A DNA stretch of 64,000 bases, taken from positions 1 through 64,000 of the forward strand of contig CAJTTD010000005.1 in assembly GCA_910579205.1 (NCBI GenBank), in the 5' to 3' direction. The DNA is from an uncultured Christensenella sp. (GTDB lineage Bacteria; Bacillota; Clostridia; Christensenellales; Pumilibacteraceae). The notes under the pieces are model-generated. The model saw only the letters and a program-made list of their open reading frames with translations. It searched no databases and was not told where the DNA came from. This document shows positions 52,911 to 61,491 of this stretch, in pieces; the first letter of the stretch is position 1, and every line of letters starts with the position of its first letter. The translations under genes were made by a program, and so were the position numbers.

Positions 52911-53324
52911 ATGGATAAAACGGGCATATACGAATTTATCTCGCAACAAAAAACGGCGTTTATAGCGTCGGTCAACGGCGACGGTTTCCCCGTTATACGC
53001 GCCATGCTCGCGCCGCGCAGAATAGACGGCGGCTACATTTATTTTTCGACAAACACTTCGTCTAACAAAGTCAAGCAATACTTGGCAAACGACAAGGCTT
53101 GCGTGTATTTTTACAAACGCGGTAAATTCAGATATCAGGGCGTATCTATCGTCGGCGAGATGGAAGTATGCACCGACCAAAGCACAAAAGGATCTATTTG
53201 GCACATAGGCGACAGAATGTTTTATAAACAAGGCGTAACCGATCCCGACTACTGCGTGCTCAAATTCAAATGCAAGACCGCCGAATACTACTGCGACTTA
53301 AAGACGGAGACCGTAGAACTGTAG
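52911..53324 (+). CDS. Pyridoxamine 5'-phosphate oxidase-like FMN-binding protein, 137 aa
   Basis: Split-barrel flavin-binding fold: FIASVNGDGFPVIRAMLAPR, YIYFSTNTSSNKVKQYLAND, ACVYFYKRG and VSIVGEMEV follow the family pattern. Such proteins bind FMN or F420 and reduce small substrates. The actual substrate is unknown and it need not act in vitamin B6 synthesis. AAAGGAG precedes the ATG by six bases. Confidence 0.88.
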   Translation: MDKTGIYEFISQQKTAFIASVNGDGFPVIRAMLAPRRIDGGYIYFSTNTSSNKVKQYLANDKACVYFYKRGKFRYQGVSIVGEMEVCTDQSTKGSIWHIGDRMFYKQGVTDPDYCVLKFKCKTAEYYCDLKTETVEL

Positions 53325-53405
53325 CCATTCGGGTTCAAACGGCTAACGATCGAATGATCGACGGCAACTTTCGTTAAGCTCTCCCACTCTTAAAGGAGAA
53401 TCGCA

Positions 53406-54253
53406 ATGAAAAAATCGACGACTGTAACTTTGGCAACGATAGGAAGCATAGCTTTTCTTTCAGTCATCGTTGTTTTTTGCTGCTTTATGATAGAGTCTTG
53501 TTGGGGCTACAATAAATTGATGTACGAACATCTCGGCAACAGCGCCAACTACAAAACTTACACGATGACGCTCAAAGATATCGTTGCTTTTAAAGACGGA
53601 AAATCGGTATCGTATTCGGATGACGAAACCATACAAGAACAACAAGTCGTATTTGTACTGACGGCGCATGATTACTCCGACGTCAAAGACTTTTTAGGCG
53701 CGCGGCACGATCCCGACATGTCGCTTAACGATTATCCTATATCGCTGACCGTAATATCGAGCAGCAACAATATTCTCGCCGACAATGGTTTTTACGACGA
53801 CCCGCCCGTCGGCAAAGACATAGTCGTCCGCGCGTCGTCTTGGATATACATGGACAACAACTTTTTCTACATCGCTCAGTTACGAGTTGCTAACCCCAAT
53901 AGATACATTTTTACGGGCAAATCGCGGTCTATACGCGCAAAGCGTCGTTTGCCGTACTGCTTAAAGTACGACGCGCTCCGTTTTGCACGTCTATCCTCGC
54001 AATTTGCTCCGTAAAAACACTACGTGCTCGAAGCGAGGCTGTTTTGAGGCAAAGTCAAGGCAAAGTCGCGAAGTCGTAGTGGGGCTACGGCAAGCGGCTT
54101 TAACGCAGAGATTGCCCAAAACAGCCCGCTATCGAGTGTTATCCTTGGGGTTAGACACTCGTAAGCTTTGACAACAAAGAATACTTGGATATCGATACGG
54201 GCTTGAAAAATATAAACAAGCTGATGGACGAAGGAAAGATATTCAAATTCTGA
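53406..54253 (+). pseudogene. Membrane-anchored protein gene disrupted by a MITE
   Basis: The intact 5' part encodes an N-terminal membrane helix (about 8-30) and an extracytoplasmic domain of ~130 residues. The frame then runs into the inserted element and stops at 54014. If bases 53883-54163 (element plus one TA) are removed, the frame continues in phase from ...FYIAQL into SFDNKEYLDIDTGLKNINKL and ends at a TGA at 54251. The original protein would be about 188 aa. AAAGGAG precedes the ATG. Family unknown. The truncated product (202 aa with an element-derived tail) may still be made. Confidence 0.85.
53883..54161. mobile_element. 279-base MITE with 17-base inverted ends and TA target duplication
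   Basis: The ends are CGAGTTGCTAACCCCAA and its inverted partner CGAGTGTCTAACCCCAA (15 of 17 match). TA flanks both sides (53881-53882 and 54162-54163). Inside are two long stems: TTTTTACGG+GCAAAT against ATTTGC+CCGTAAAAA (53908-54017) and GGCTGTTTTG against CAAAACAGCC (54037-54126). There is no transposase. Ends and TA duplication fit a non-autonomous element mobilised by an IS630/Tc1-mariner transposase. It has a higher GC content than its surroundings. Confidence 0.88.
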
Positions 54254-54273
54254 TTTTCTCACGCGCAAAAAAT

Positions 54274-54308
54274 AAAACGGCTACACACTACGTGCAACCG
54301 TTTTTTTG
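54274..54308. terminator. Bidirectional terminator between the disrupted gene and rubredoxin gene
   Basis: AAAACGG / CCGTTTT arms with inner CAC/GTG pairing and a run of seven T on the plus strand. On the minus strand the stem ends in TTTTATTTTTT. It serves both converging genes. Confidence 0.72.
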
Positions 54309-54309
54309 T

Positions 54310-54906
54310 TTACGAACGTTTTTCAAACTTGTCCGCGCCCACTCCGCAAACGGGACAAATATAGTCTTTGGGCAGCTCGTCGCCGTAATAAATATACCCG
54401 CACACCTTGCATATCCAAGCCGTTTTGCCGTTTGAAGTAGTAACCTTGAGCACCTCGTCCTTGTGCTTTTGATAATATCCGTAGCTCATAGGCTCGTCGT
54501 CAGAGTTGATCTCGCCGTCTATTATCTTGCCTAAAAACAGAGTGTGCGTCGCGTTTTCTATAGCGTCTACTTTTTCGCAAACTATATGCGCGAGCGCGTT
54601 GTCTATTACCTTAACGCCGCCTACGTCGGTAACGGCTATATCTTTGAATTTGTTTATATCCCGTCCCGAATTGAATCCGAATGTTTTTATTATATCCGCC
54701 TTTACGTCTTTACCCAATACGGACAGTGCAAACTTATTTTCTTTATGCATAAGCTCGTTGGTGTAATTCTTTTTCATGACAGAAACGGCGATCAACGGAT
54801 TGTCTCCGCCGCTCACCTGCGCGACGGCGTCGACTATGCAACCTCCGCCTATAGTGGTAAGGACGTACATCCCGTGCGTTATTTTGCTTGCTACAAGCGT
54901 ATCCAT
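54310..54906 (-). CDS. Flavin reductase-like domain fused to rubredoxin (high-molecular-weight rubredoxin)
   Basis: Residues ~1-150 are a flavin reductase/flavoredoxin split barrel with the anaerobe-type start KITHGMYVLTT. Residues ~160-198 are a rubredoxin with CKVCGY and CPVCG iron-binding pairs. Such fusions pass electrons from NAD(P)H or ferredoxin-linked enzymes to oxygen- or nitric-oxide-reducing flavodiiron proteins in anaerobes. AAAGGAG lies seven bases before the ATG. The gene stands alone. It is good evidence for an anaerobic host. Confidence 0.92.
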   Translation of the reverse strand: MDTLVASKITHGMYVLTTIGGGCIVDAVAQVSGGDNPLIAVSVMKKNYTNELMHKENKFALSVLGKDVKADIIKTFGFNSGRDINKFKDIAVTDVGGVKVIDNALAHIVCEKVDAIENATHTLFLGKIIDGEINSDDEPMSYGYYQKHKDEVLKVTTSNGKTAWICKVCGYIYYGDELPKDYICPVCGVGADKFEKRS

Positions 54907-55104
54907 ACTAAACTCCTTTGATCTTTATACCGCATATGATACCACATGCGCGCAATAATGTACAGCTTTTACGCACCGTTGCGCCCGTTCGGTTCATGTA
55001 AATATTACGGCGACTTTCTCCTTAAATTATGCGCAAACGGAAAAAGATATATCCGTCCATGGCCGTATACGCAAAAAATTTTCGGTTTAACGGCATTAAA
55101 ACAT

Positions 55105-55133
55105 TTGATTTATCTATTCGCATATGATATACT
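55105..55133 (+). promoter_or_regulatory. tRNA-Glu promoter
   Basis: TTGATT, 17 bases, TATACT, 13 bases before the mature tRNA. The preceding gap, 54907-55104, shows no gene. Confidence 0.75.
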
Positions 55134-55146
55134 TAATATCGAATTT

Positions 55147-55221
55147 GCCACTATAGTCTAGAGGTTAGGACGTTGGCCTCTCACGCCGAAGACCCGGGTT
55201 CGATTCCCGGTAGTGGTGCCA
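55147..55221 (+). tRNA. tRNA-Glu (anticodon CTC), CCA encoded
   Basis: 75 bases: acceptor GCCACTA / TAGTGGT, D arm GTCTAGAGGTTAGGAC, anticodon arm TTGGC-CTCTCAC-GCCGA (CTC), T arm with GGTTCGATTCC, discriminator G and genomic CCA. Confidence 0.95.
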
Positions 55222-55261
55222 AAACAAACAGGACGCTTGCTAAAGCGTCCTGTTTGTTTTT
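55222..55261 (+). terminator. tRNA-Glu terminator
   Basis: Perfect 17-base arms beginning AAACAAACAGGACG, a four-base loop and a T run, immediately after the CCA end. Confidence 0.88.
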
Positions 55262-55346
55262 AGCGCGATATTTCTATCCAATAGATACAAACACACAAGA
55301 TATAACACAGTCCCGCTTATGCACGCATAACGCCGCTTCAACGGCA

Positions 55347-55369
55347 AACAAAAAGCCGCTGACGCGGCT
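55347..55369 (-). terminator. Terminator of the tig-clpP-clpX unit
   Basis: Minus strand AGCCGC-GTCA-GCGGCT followed by TTTT, eight bases after the clpX stop. Confidence 0.82.
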
Positions 55370-55376
55370 CTTTATA

Positions 55377-56675
55377 TTATGCTGCTTCTTTTATCACTTG
55401 CGGCGGTGCGCCGTTTTGGATGGTATCGGATGTTATAACTATCTTTTTTATCGACTTATCGGACGGCACGGAATACATTATGTCGAGCATCGCATTCTCC
55501 ACGATGGTGCGCAGTCCGCGCGCGCCCGTATGCAGATCTATAGCTTTGTCGGCTATGGCTGTGAGCGCGCTTTCGTCGAATTCGAGCTTTACGCCGTCGA
55601 GATCGAGCAGTTTTACATACTGCTTGACAATGGCGTTTTTAGGTTCTGTGAGCACGCGGACAAGATCTTCCGACTTAAGATCCTTGAGCGCGACCGTTAC
55701 GGGTACGCGTCCAACAAGCTCGGGAATCAGTCCGAACTTTATCAAGTCTTGCGGTTGTACTTGCGGCAAAGCGTCGTCTGCCGTCTTTTCGCCGTGGAGC
55801 GTGCCGCCGAAGCCTATACGCGTTTTGCCCAGTCTGTCCGAAACTATCTTATCGAGACCTACAAACGCGCCGCCGAGTATAAACAATACGTTGGTCGTAT
55901 CCATTTGGATAAACTCTTGCTGCGGATGCTTTCTTCCGCCGTTGGGCGGTATACTCGACACGGTACTTTCTATTATCTTGAGCAGCGACTGCTGCACGCC
56001 TTCGCCCGATACGTCGCGAGTGATGGAAACGTTTTCGCTCTTACGCGCGATCTTGTCTACCTCGTCGATATAAATTATGCCGCGCTCCGCCGCTGCGATG
56101 TCGTAGTCGGCGTTCTTTATGAGCCTTAAAAGGATATTCTCTACGTCTTCGCCTACGTACCCCGCCTCGGTGAGCGTTGTCGCATCCACCATGGCGAACG
56201 GCACTTTCAGTATCTTGGAAAGCGTTTGAGCGAGCAATGTCTTGCCGCAGCCCGACGGACCGAACATGAGAATGTTGCTCTTGTTGAGTTCTACGTCGTC
56301 GCTTTTGTTGCGCTCGGAAACGGTGCGCTCGTCGTCGCGACCACGCGAGCTGCGCGGCGCATTCTTTAAATTGTAGTTGACGCGCTTGTAATGGTTATAC
56401 ACGGCTACGGACAACACGCGCTTGGCGTCGTCCTGTCCTATTATATACTTATCGAGTTCTTCCTTGAGTTTTTCGGGCGGCAAAAGATCGACTCTGTCCG
56501 GAGTCGTTTCGGTTTGTTCTTCGAGTTGGGACTTGCAAATAGCTACGCAATCGTTGCATATAAACACATTATCCCCGGGCGCGGCGATCAAGTGTTCTAC
56601 TTTTTCTTCCGATCTGCCGCAAAACGAACAATGCGGCTCGCCTATATTCCCGTTGTCAACTGTCTTTTTTGCCAT
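55377..56675 (-). CDS. clpX: ATP-dependent Clp protease ATPase subunit ClpX
   Basis: AAA+ unfoldase that feeds ClpP. The zinc domain has Cys16, Cys19, Cys40 and Cys43. Walker A is GPSGCGKT (139-146), Walker B is GIIYIDEVDKIA, and the IGF loop for ClpP docking is present (RIGFGG). At 432 aa it is of normal length. The ATG follows GGGAG at ~15 bases, an unusually long spacing. It lies 42 bases after clpP. Confidence 0.97.
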   Translation of the reverse strand: MAKKTVDNGNIGEPHCSFCGRSEEKVEHLIAAPGDNVFICNDCVAICKSQLEEQTETTPDRVDLLPPEKLKEELDKYIIGQDDAKRVLSVAVYNHYKRVNYNLKNAPRSSRGRDDERTVSERNKSDDVELNKSNILMFGPSGCGKTLLAQTLSKILKVPFAMVDATTLTEAGYVGEDVENILLRLIKNADYDIAAAERGIIYIDEVDKIARKSENVSITRDVSGEGVQQSLLKIIESTVSSIPPNGGRKHPQQEFIQMDTTNVLFILGGAFVGLDKIVSDRLGKTRIGFGGTLHGEKTADDALPQVQPQDLIKFGLIPELVGRVPVTVALKDLKSEDLVRVLTEPKNAIVKQYVKLLDLDGVKLEFDESALTAIADKAIDLHTGARGLRTIVENAMLDIMYSVPSDKSIKKIVITSDTIQNGAPPQVIKEAA

Positions 56676-56717
56676 TTAATTACTGTGATCTCCCGATTGT
56701 ATTATGCCGCGCTTATA

Positions 56718-57326
56718 CTACGCGCGTTTATCCACTATACCGTCGATTATGCCGTAAGCCTTGGCTTCTTCCGCAAACATGTAGTGATCGCGGTCAACGT
56801 CGCGCTCTATCTTTTCGATCGGCTGGTTGCAATTTTTGGCGAGTATGGCGTTCATGCGCTTTTTAACGCGCAGAATGTGCTCGGCTGTTATTGCGATATC
56901 GCTCGCCTGACCTTGCGCGCCGCCCGAAGGCTGGTGTATCATTATCTCGCTGTTTGGAAGAGCAAAACGCTTGCCCTTTGCGCCGCTCGACAATAAGAAC
57001 GCGCCCATGGACGCCGCCATGCCTACGCATATGGTCTCAACGTCGCACTTGATGTAGTTCATGGTGTCGTAGATAGCCATTCCCGCCGTAACGGAACCGC
57101 CGGGGCTGTTGATGTACAGCGATATATCTTTGTCCTCACCCTTGCTCTCCAAATACATGAGCTGAGCTACGACAAGATCCGCGGTAACATCGGTAACTTC
57201 GCCCGTCAAAAACACGACGCGATCCTCGAGCAAACGCGAAAATATATCGTAGGAACGCTCGCCGCGGTTGGTCTGTTCCACGACCATAGGGACCAAGTCG
57301 TTTTTTATTATATCAAATCTGCTCAT
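56718..57326 (-). CDS. clpP: ATP-dependent Clp protease proteolytic subunit
   Basis: Serine protease that forms a tetradecameric barrel. The triad is visible as Ser106 (GMAASMGA), His131 (MIHQPSGG) and Asp180 (DVDRDHYM). The INSPGGSVTAG substrate loop is conserved. The 202-aa length is typical. AAGGAG precedes the ATG by six bases. It follows tig by 41 bases. Confidence 0.98.
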   Translation of the reverse strand: MSRFDIIKNDLVPMVVEQTNRGERSYDIFSRLLEDRVVFLTGEVTDVTADLVVAQLMYLESKGEDKDISLYINSPGGSVTAGMAIYDTMNYIKCDVETICVGMAASMGAFLLSSGAKGKRFALPNSEIMIHQPSGGAQGQASDIAITAEHILRVKKRMNAILAKNCNQPIEKIERDVDRDHYMFAEEAKAYGIIDGIVDKRA

Positions 57327-57367
57327 TTTAAACTCCTTGAATTTACGCGATCGCGCCGAGAGTACTG

Positions 57368-58750
57368 TTATTCGGACTTTTTGGTCGCGGTCTTTTTAGC
57401 TGCGGGCTTTTTTGCCGACTTTTCCGCGTCGGTCTTTTCCGCTTTTTCGGTCTCGCTCTCTTTTACTTCGTCGAGTACGAATTCGTTTGCGTTTATAATG
57501 AAGTCGAAGAACTTATCGGTAAGCAGCTCGTTTTTGACAAGCTCGTTCACATCCGCGCCGAGATGCTCCGCTTCGTGTTCGTATGCGCGTCTCAAGTTTT
57601 CGTCATTGAGCTTTTCTTCCGCTTCGGCGTCGGTAACATCGAGCTTTTCCGCATCGATTATCGCGCGCATCACTTGACGCATTTTGATATTGCGCTCCGC
57701 CGTTTCTCTGCGCTCTGCTTTGAACTGCGCTACCGAAGAATTGCTGTACTTAAGGTAGTCTTCCGCTTTCATGCCGTATTGGGACAGCTGTTGCTCGAAG
57801 TCTCGGAACATTCTCTCCACTTCGGCGGAGATGAGTTTGTCGCCTATATTGCACTCGGCGTTGTCCGTAACGGCTTTCATCGCAGCGTCTATGCGCTCGT
57901 TGCGCTCGCGATCCTTGGCGGCTTTCTCGAGATCGGCTTTAAGCCCCGTCTTGTACTCGTCTACCGTCTCGTACTTGGTGTGCTCTTTTACAAACTCGTC
58001 GTTGAGCTCGGGCAGCTCTTCCGCGCGGACTTCGTTCACCTTGACGTGGAACACTGCGTCCTTGCCCTTAAGTTCTTCCGCATGATATTCGTCGGGGAAC
58101 TTGACTTTAACGTCGCGCTCTTCGCCCGCCGCCGCGCCTACAAGCTGATCCTCGAATCCGGGGATAAATGCGCCGCTGCCAAGCTTAAGCTCGTGATTTT
58201 CCGCCTTGCCGCCCGCAAACTCTACGCCGTCTACAGTGCCTACGTAATCGATAACGGCAACGTCGCCGTTTTGGGCGGGTCTTTCCACCTTGACGTTTCT
58301 CGCTGCGTGCTGAATATCGGCTTGAATACGGTTTTCAACGTCTTCATCGCTTACATTATACTCAATCTTGGCGAGTTTAATACCTTTGTAATCGCCGAGT
58401 TTTGCTTCGGGATACAAAGTAACGGTCATGGAAAAAGCAAACGCCTCGCCGTCCTCGGGTTTTTCAAACGATACGTCGGGCGATCCGAATATGTGCAGCT
58501 CGGGATGTTTGGCTATCTCTTCCGAATATATGCGGTTGATGCAAAGATCCACTGCCGCATCGAAGAACACGCCGCTGCCGTAATGCATCTCTATAAAGCG
58601 ACGCGGCGCTTTGCCGGGGCGGAAACCGGGAACTTTATAACGCTTTTTAGTGCGGTTGTAAGCATTTTCGATCTCGCTGTTCCACTCGGCGTCGTCAAGA
58701 GCGATCTTGAAAACCGCCGCGGATTCTTTTTTCTCAAACGTTGATTTCAT
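57368..58750 (-). CDS. tig: Trigger factor
   Basis: Ribosome-associated chaperone. The N-terminal ribosome-binding domain has the signature GFRPGKAP. An FKBP-type PPIase domain lies at ~165-245 (VIDYVGTVDGVEFAGG), followed by the helical C-terminal arms and an extra Lys/Ala-rich tail of ~35 residues. The start at 58750 (MKSTFEKKES) has GGAGGA six bases upstream; the longer reading crosses the promoter. It is first in the tig-clpP-clpX operon. Confidence 0.97.
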   Translation of the reverse strand: MKSTFEKKESAAVFKIALDDAEWNSEIENAYNRTKKRYKVPGFRPGKAPRRFIEMHYGSGVFFDAAVDLCINRIYSEEIAKHPELHIFGSPDVSFEKPEDGEAFAFSMTVTLYPEAKLGDYKGIKLAKIEYNVSDEDVENRIQADIQHAARNVKVERPAQNGDVAVIDYVGTVDGVEFAGGKAENHELKLGSGAFIPGFEDQLVGAAAGEERDVKVKFPDEYHAEELKGKDAVFHVKVNEVRAEELPELNDEFVKEHTKYETVDEYKTGLKADLEKAAKDRERNERIDAAMKAVTDNAECNIGDKLISAEVERMFRDFEQQLSQYGMKAEDYLKYSNSSVAQFKAERRETAERNIKMRQVMRAIIDAEKLDVTDAEAEEKLNDENLRRAYEHEAEHLGADVNELVKNELLTDKFFDFIINANEFVLDEVKESETEKAEKTDAEKSAKKPAAKKTATKKSE

Positions 58751-58781
58751 GTATTCCTCCAAATAAATACGTAACTGTACC

Positions 58782-58810
58782 ATTTTATCACGGCAGAGCG
58801 GTATTGTCAA
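58782..58810 (-). promoter_or_regulatory. tig-clpP-clpX promoter
   Basis: Minus strand TTGACA (58810-58805), 17 bases, TAAAAT (58787-58782). The leader is about 25 bases. Confidence 0.8.
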
Positions 58811-58919
58811 TCTTTTAGAGCCGCATACCAAGCAATTATACACAATTTATAATAGGAGCATTTACAAAAAACGCGCAGTGGCGCAAGCCTGTGCACAATG
58901 ACGCGCGTACCGCAAAAGC

Positions 58920-58948
58920 TTGATTTCGCGGCTTGCAAGTGCTACAAT
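58920..58948 (+). promoter_or_regulatory. Leaderless promoter of rqcH
   Basis: TTGATT (58920-58925), 17 bases, TACAAT (58943-58948), six bases, ATG at 58955. No ribosome site. Confidence 0.78.
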
Positions 58949-58954
58949 ATAGCT

Positions 58955-60640
58955 ATGCCTAAAGACGCTTTTACAATTTACAGATGCGCTTGCGAGCTTG
59001 ACATGCTCAAAGGCGGCAGAGTGGACAAAGTAACGATGCCCGACCGCGACACGGTCATACTGCTCATCCATACGTCGGCGCTCGGCAACCACAGACTGCT
59101 TTTGTCATGCAACCCGTCCTTGCCTCGCGCGCATATGACAACGCGCGCATACAAAAATCCCGAGACGGCTTCGGGCACGCTTATGTATTTCCGCAAGCGG
59201 CTGACGGGCGCAATACTTATCGAAGTTAAAAAGAACAAGAGCGAGCGCATGATAACGCTCGAGTTTTCCGCACTCGACGAATTGCGCGATCGCGTGAACT
59301 ATTCTCTCGCGGTGGAACTGACGGGCAAATGCGCCAATATAGTTTTTATCGAGAGCGACGGAGTTATCGGCAACTGTTTGCGCCGCGTAACTTCCGAAGC
59401 GCCGGGCAAACGCGCCGTGTTGAACGGCTTAATCTACTCTCTCCCCAACGCGACGGGACGCGTTGATATATTCGACCGAAACGGGTTTAAACTCCGTACA
59501 GCGGCATGCGAGGGCTGTTCCGCGCGCGTTGCCGTAAACAAATGCGTTGCGGGGCTTGCCCAGACCACCGTGGACGAGATATTTTTTCGACTGGGCATTA
59601 CCGACGAAACTCCGCCGACGGACGACGCTATAGACAGATTTTTAGACGCGGCTCACGAGCTGTATCGCGCGCCCGCACGCCCCGCCGTTACGTTCGGCGA
59701 CGACGGAAAACCGCTCGATTATTTTGTTGTGCCGTACTCGTCTTGCGGCGGAAAAGTAAAACATTTCGACACGTTGAACGCGGCGATGGACGAGTATTAT
59801 TCATCGTTGTTCGACGCCGCCGATCTCGACAGAATGAACAAACCGCTCAAAGCCGCGGTGCGTTCCGCGACGGCTAAAAACAAAAAACGGCTCGCCGACG
59901 CAGTAGCCAAGCTCGAAGAAAGCAAAAACTGCGAAAGAGACAGACAGCTCGGCGAACTTATAACCGCCAACATTTACCGCATAAAAAAGGGCGACGCTTC
60001 GGCGGTGGTCGATAATTATTTTTCGGACGGCAACGAAAAGCTGACGGTTACTCTCGACCCGTGCAAAAACGCGCAGCAAAACGCCGCCGCCTACTTCAAA
60101 TCGTACGGCAAAAAGAAGCGTGCCGCTGTCTATGCCAAAACCGCGGCGGACAGCGCGCAAAACATGCTCGACGTGCTTGACGCGATATCCGCAGAACTCG
60201 AGCTTTGCACTAACAAAGCGGAGCTTGACGAAGTGCGCGGCGAACTTGTGTCGCTCGGACTGTTAAAGCCCGAAAACAAACGGAAAAAGGATAAGCCTAT
60301 ATTATCCGAACCGTACTCATTCGATATCGACGGCGCAACGCTCTTGGTTGGCAAGAACCACGCTCAAAACGACAGGATAACGCGCGGCGCGGCGCGCACC
60401 GACACTTGGCTGCACGTTAAAGACGCGCACGGCTGTCATGCCGTACTAAAGACCGCCTCCCCCACTCAAGCGCAGATAACGCGCTCCGCGGAGATAACCG
60501 CATACTACTCGCGCTCCCGCGGGTCGGAAAACGTGGCGGTTGACTACACGCTAATAAAACACGTGTTTCCGCACGGCGGCGGCAAAGTGGACTATAAAGA
60601 ATATAAAACGGTTTTCGTAACGCCTAAAAATTTTCGATAA
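58955..60640 (+). CDS. rqcH: Rqc2-type NFACT protein RqcH (ribosome quality control)
   Basis: Binds stalled large subunits with peptidyl-tRNA and directs C-terminal alanine tailing of the nascent chain. The order is an NFACT-N domain (~1-170), a helix-hairpin-helix region, a long coiled coil (~290-440) and an NFACT-R (DUF814) domain near 450-545 with NHAQNDRITRG and DTWLHVKDAHG. The 561-aa length fits. The start at 58955 is set by homology to the usual N-terminus and the promoter just upstream; an ATG 19 codons earlier overlaps the promoter. It is divergent from tig-clpP-clpX, whose protease degrades alanine-tailed proteins in other Firmicutes. Confidence 0.93.
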   Translation: MPKDAFTIYRCACELDMLKGGRVDKVTMPDRDTVILLIHTSALGNHRLLLSCNPSLPRAHMTTRAYKNPETASGTLMYFRKRLTGAILIEVKKNKSERMITLEFSALDELRDRVNYSLAVELTGKCANIVFIESDGVIGNCLRRVTSEAPGKRAVLNGLIYSLPNATGRVDIFDRNGFKLRTAACEGCSARVAVNKCVAGLAQTTVDEIFFRLGITDETPPTDDAIDRFLDAAHELYRAPARPAVTFGDDGKPLDYFVVPYSSCGGKVKHFDTLNAAMDEYYSSLFDAADLDRMNKPLKAAVRSATAKNKKRLADAVAKLEESKNCERDRQLGELITANIYRIKKGDASAVVDNYFSDGNEKLTVTLDPCKNAQQNAAAYFKSYGKKKRAAVYAKTAADSAQNMLDVLDAISAELELCTNKAELDEVRGELVSLGLLKPENKRKKDKPILSEPYSFDIDGATLLVGKNHAQNDRITRGAARTDTWLHVKDAHGCHAVLKTASPTQAQITRSAEITAYYSRSRGSENVAVDYTLIKHVFPHGGGKVDYKEYKTVFVTPKNFR

Positions 60641-60654
60641 TATTTATTATCGAA
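60633..60654. terminator. Small hairpin between convergent rqcH and HAD gene
   Basis: TTCGATAA-TATTTA-TTATCGAA, containing the rqcH stop. It is short and AT-rich and may act as a weak bidirectional terminator. Confidence 0.45.
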
Positions 60655-60655
60655 G

Positions 60656-61468
60656 CTATGATCTATAAAACAATTCTTTGAGCTGTTTTGCAACGCTGTC
60701 GCTGCGATTTGGACCGATGACCGCAGTGGCGACGTCTTTTAACGCTTCGCAAGCGTTTTCCACCGCATAGCATTCGTCCGCGACTGCGAACATGTCAATA
60801 TCGTTCTTGCCGTCGCCGAAAACGACGAGCCTACAGTCAAGCATGTTTTTTAACTCGGTCAACGCGTTCGCCTTGGTGGCCGTGCGCGGAGTTATTTCCA
60901 ACCATATATTGCCCGTATATATGTCGTTGGAAAATATACAGTTACAGTCGTTTTTGTATTTCGCGTAAAGCGGTGCGAGCTTTTGTTCTGTGTCAATACA
61001 TAATATATAAAAAATATCGCCTTTGTATAGATCGCCGATTTCGGATACGGGATTGTAGCGGGCGCAATGCTTGCGAGTATTCAAAAACTGCGCGCCGCAC
61101 TCGTTTACTTTGTCTGAAACAAACGAAAACTTTTCCGCGCCGTCGATCAACGAATAGACTATGGGATATAAGCCCGCGCTGAGTATATCGTCTACTATCG
61201 CTTTGTCCGCATCATCGAACACATGCGATATTATAGGCGCGGCGGTGTCGTCGCATATAAATGCACCGTTGTACAGCACGCGCGGCGCGCTCGTCTTTAG
61301 CCCTTGCGTAACTGCGGACGCCGTTTCTAAGCTTCTCGCCGTCGCATATGTAAAAAGCATTCCCTCATCCACGAGAGCGTTTATCGTAGATAGCGTAAAT
61401 GAGGACAACCGCTGATCCTGCGTCAATAGCGTACCGTCGAGATCGCTGACGAACAAAGTCTTTTTCAT
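60656..61468 (-). CDS. Cof-type HAD phosphatase, 270 aa
   Basis: HAD IIB subfamily. Motif I is VSDLDGTLL, motif II is TYATARS, the motif III Lys is in ATKANALTEL, and motif IV is VVFGDGKNDIDMF. The C2B cap between motifs II and III is typical of phosphatases acting on sugar phosphates, FMN or PLP. The substrate is unknown. GGGGAG lies eight bases before the ATG. It follows the TrmH-family gene by 23 bases. Confidence 0.92.
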   Translation of the reverse strand: MKKTLFVSDLDGTLLTQDQRLSSFTLSTINALVDEGMLFTYATARSLETASAVTQGLKTSAPRVLYNGAFICDDTAAPIISHVFDDADKAIVDDILSAGLYPIVYSLIDGAEKFSFVSDKVNECGAQFLNTRKHCARYNPVSEIGDLYKGDIFYILCIDTEQKLAPLYAKYKNDCNCIFSNDIYTGNIWLEITPRTATKANALTELKNMLDCRLVVFGDGKNDIDMFAVADECYAVENACEALKDVATAVIGPNRSDSVAKQLKELFYRS

Positions 61469-61491
61469 TACCGTCTCCCCGCCTTTATACG

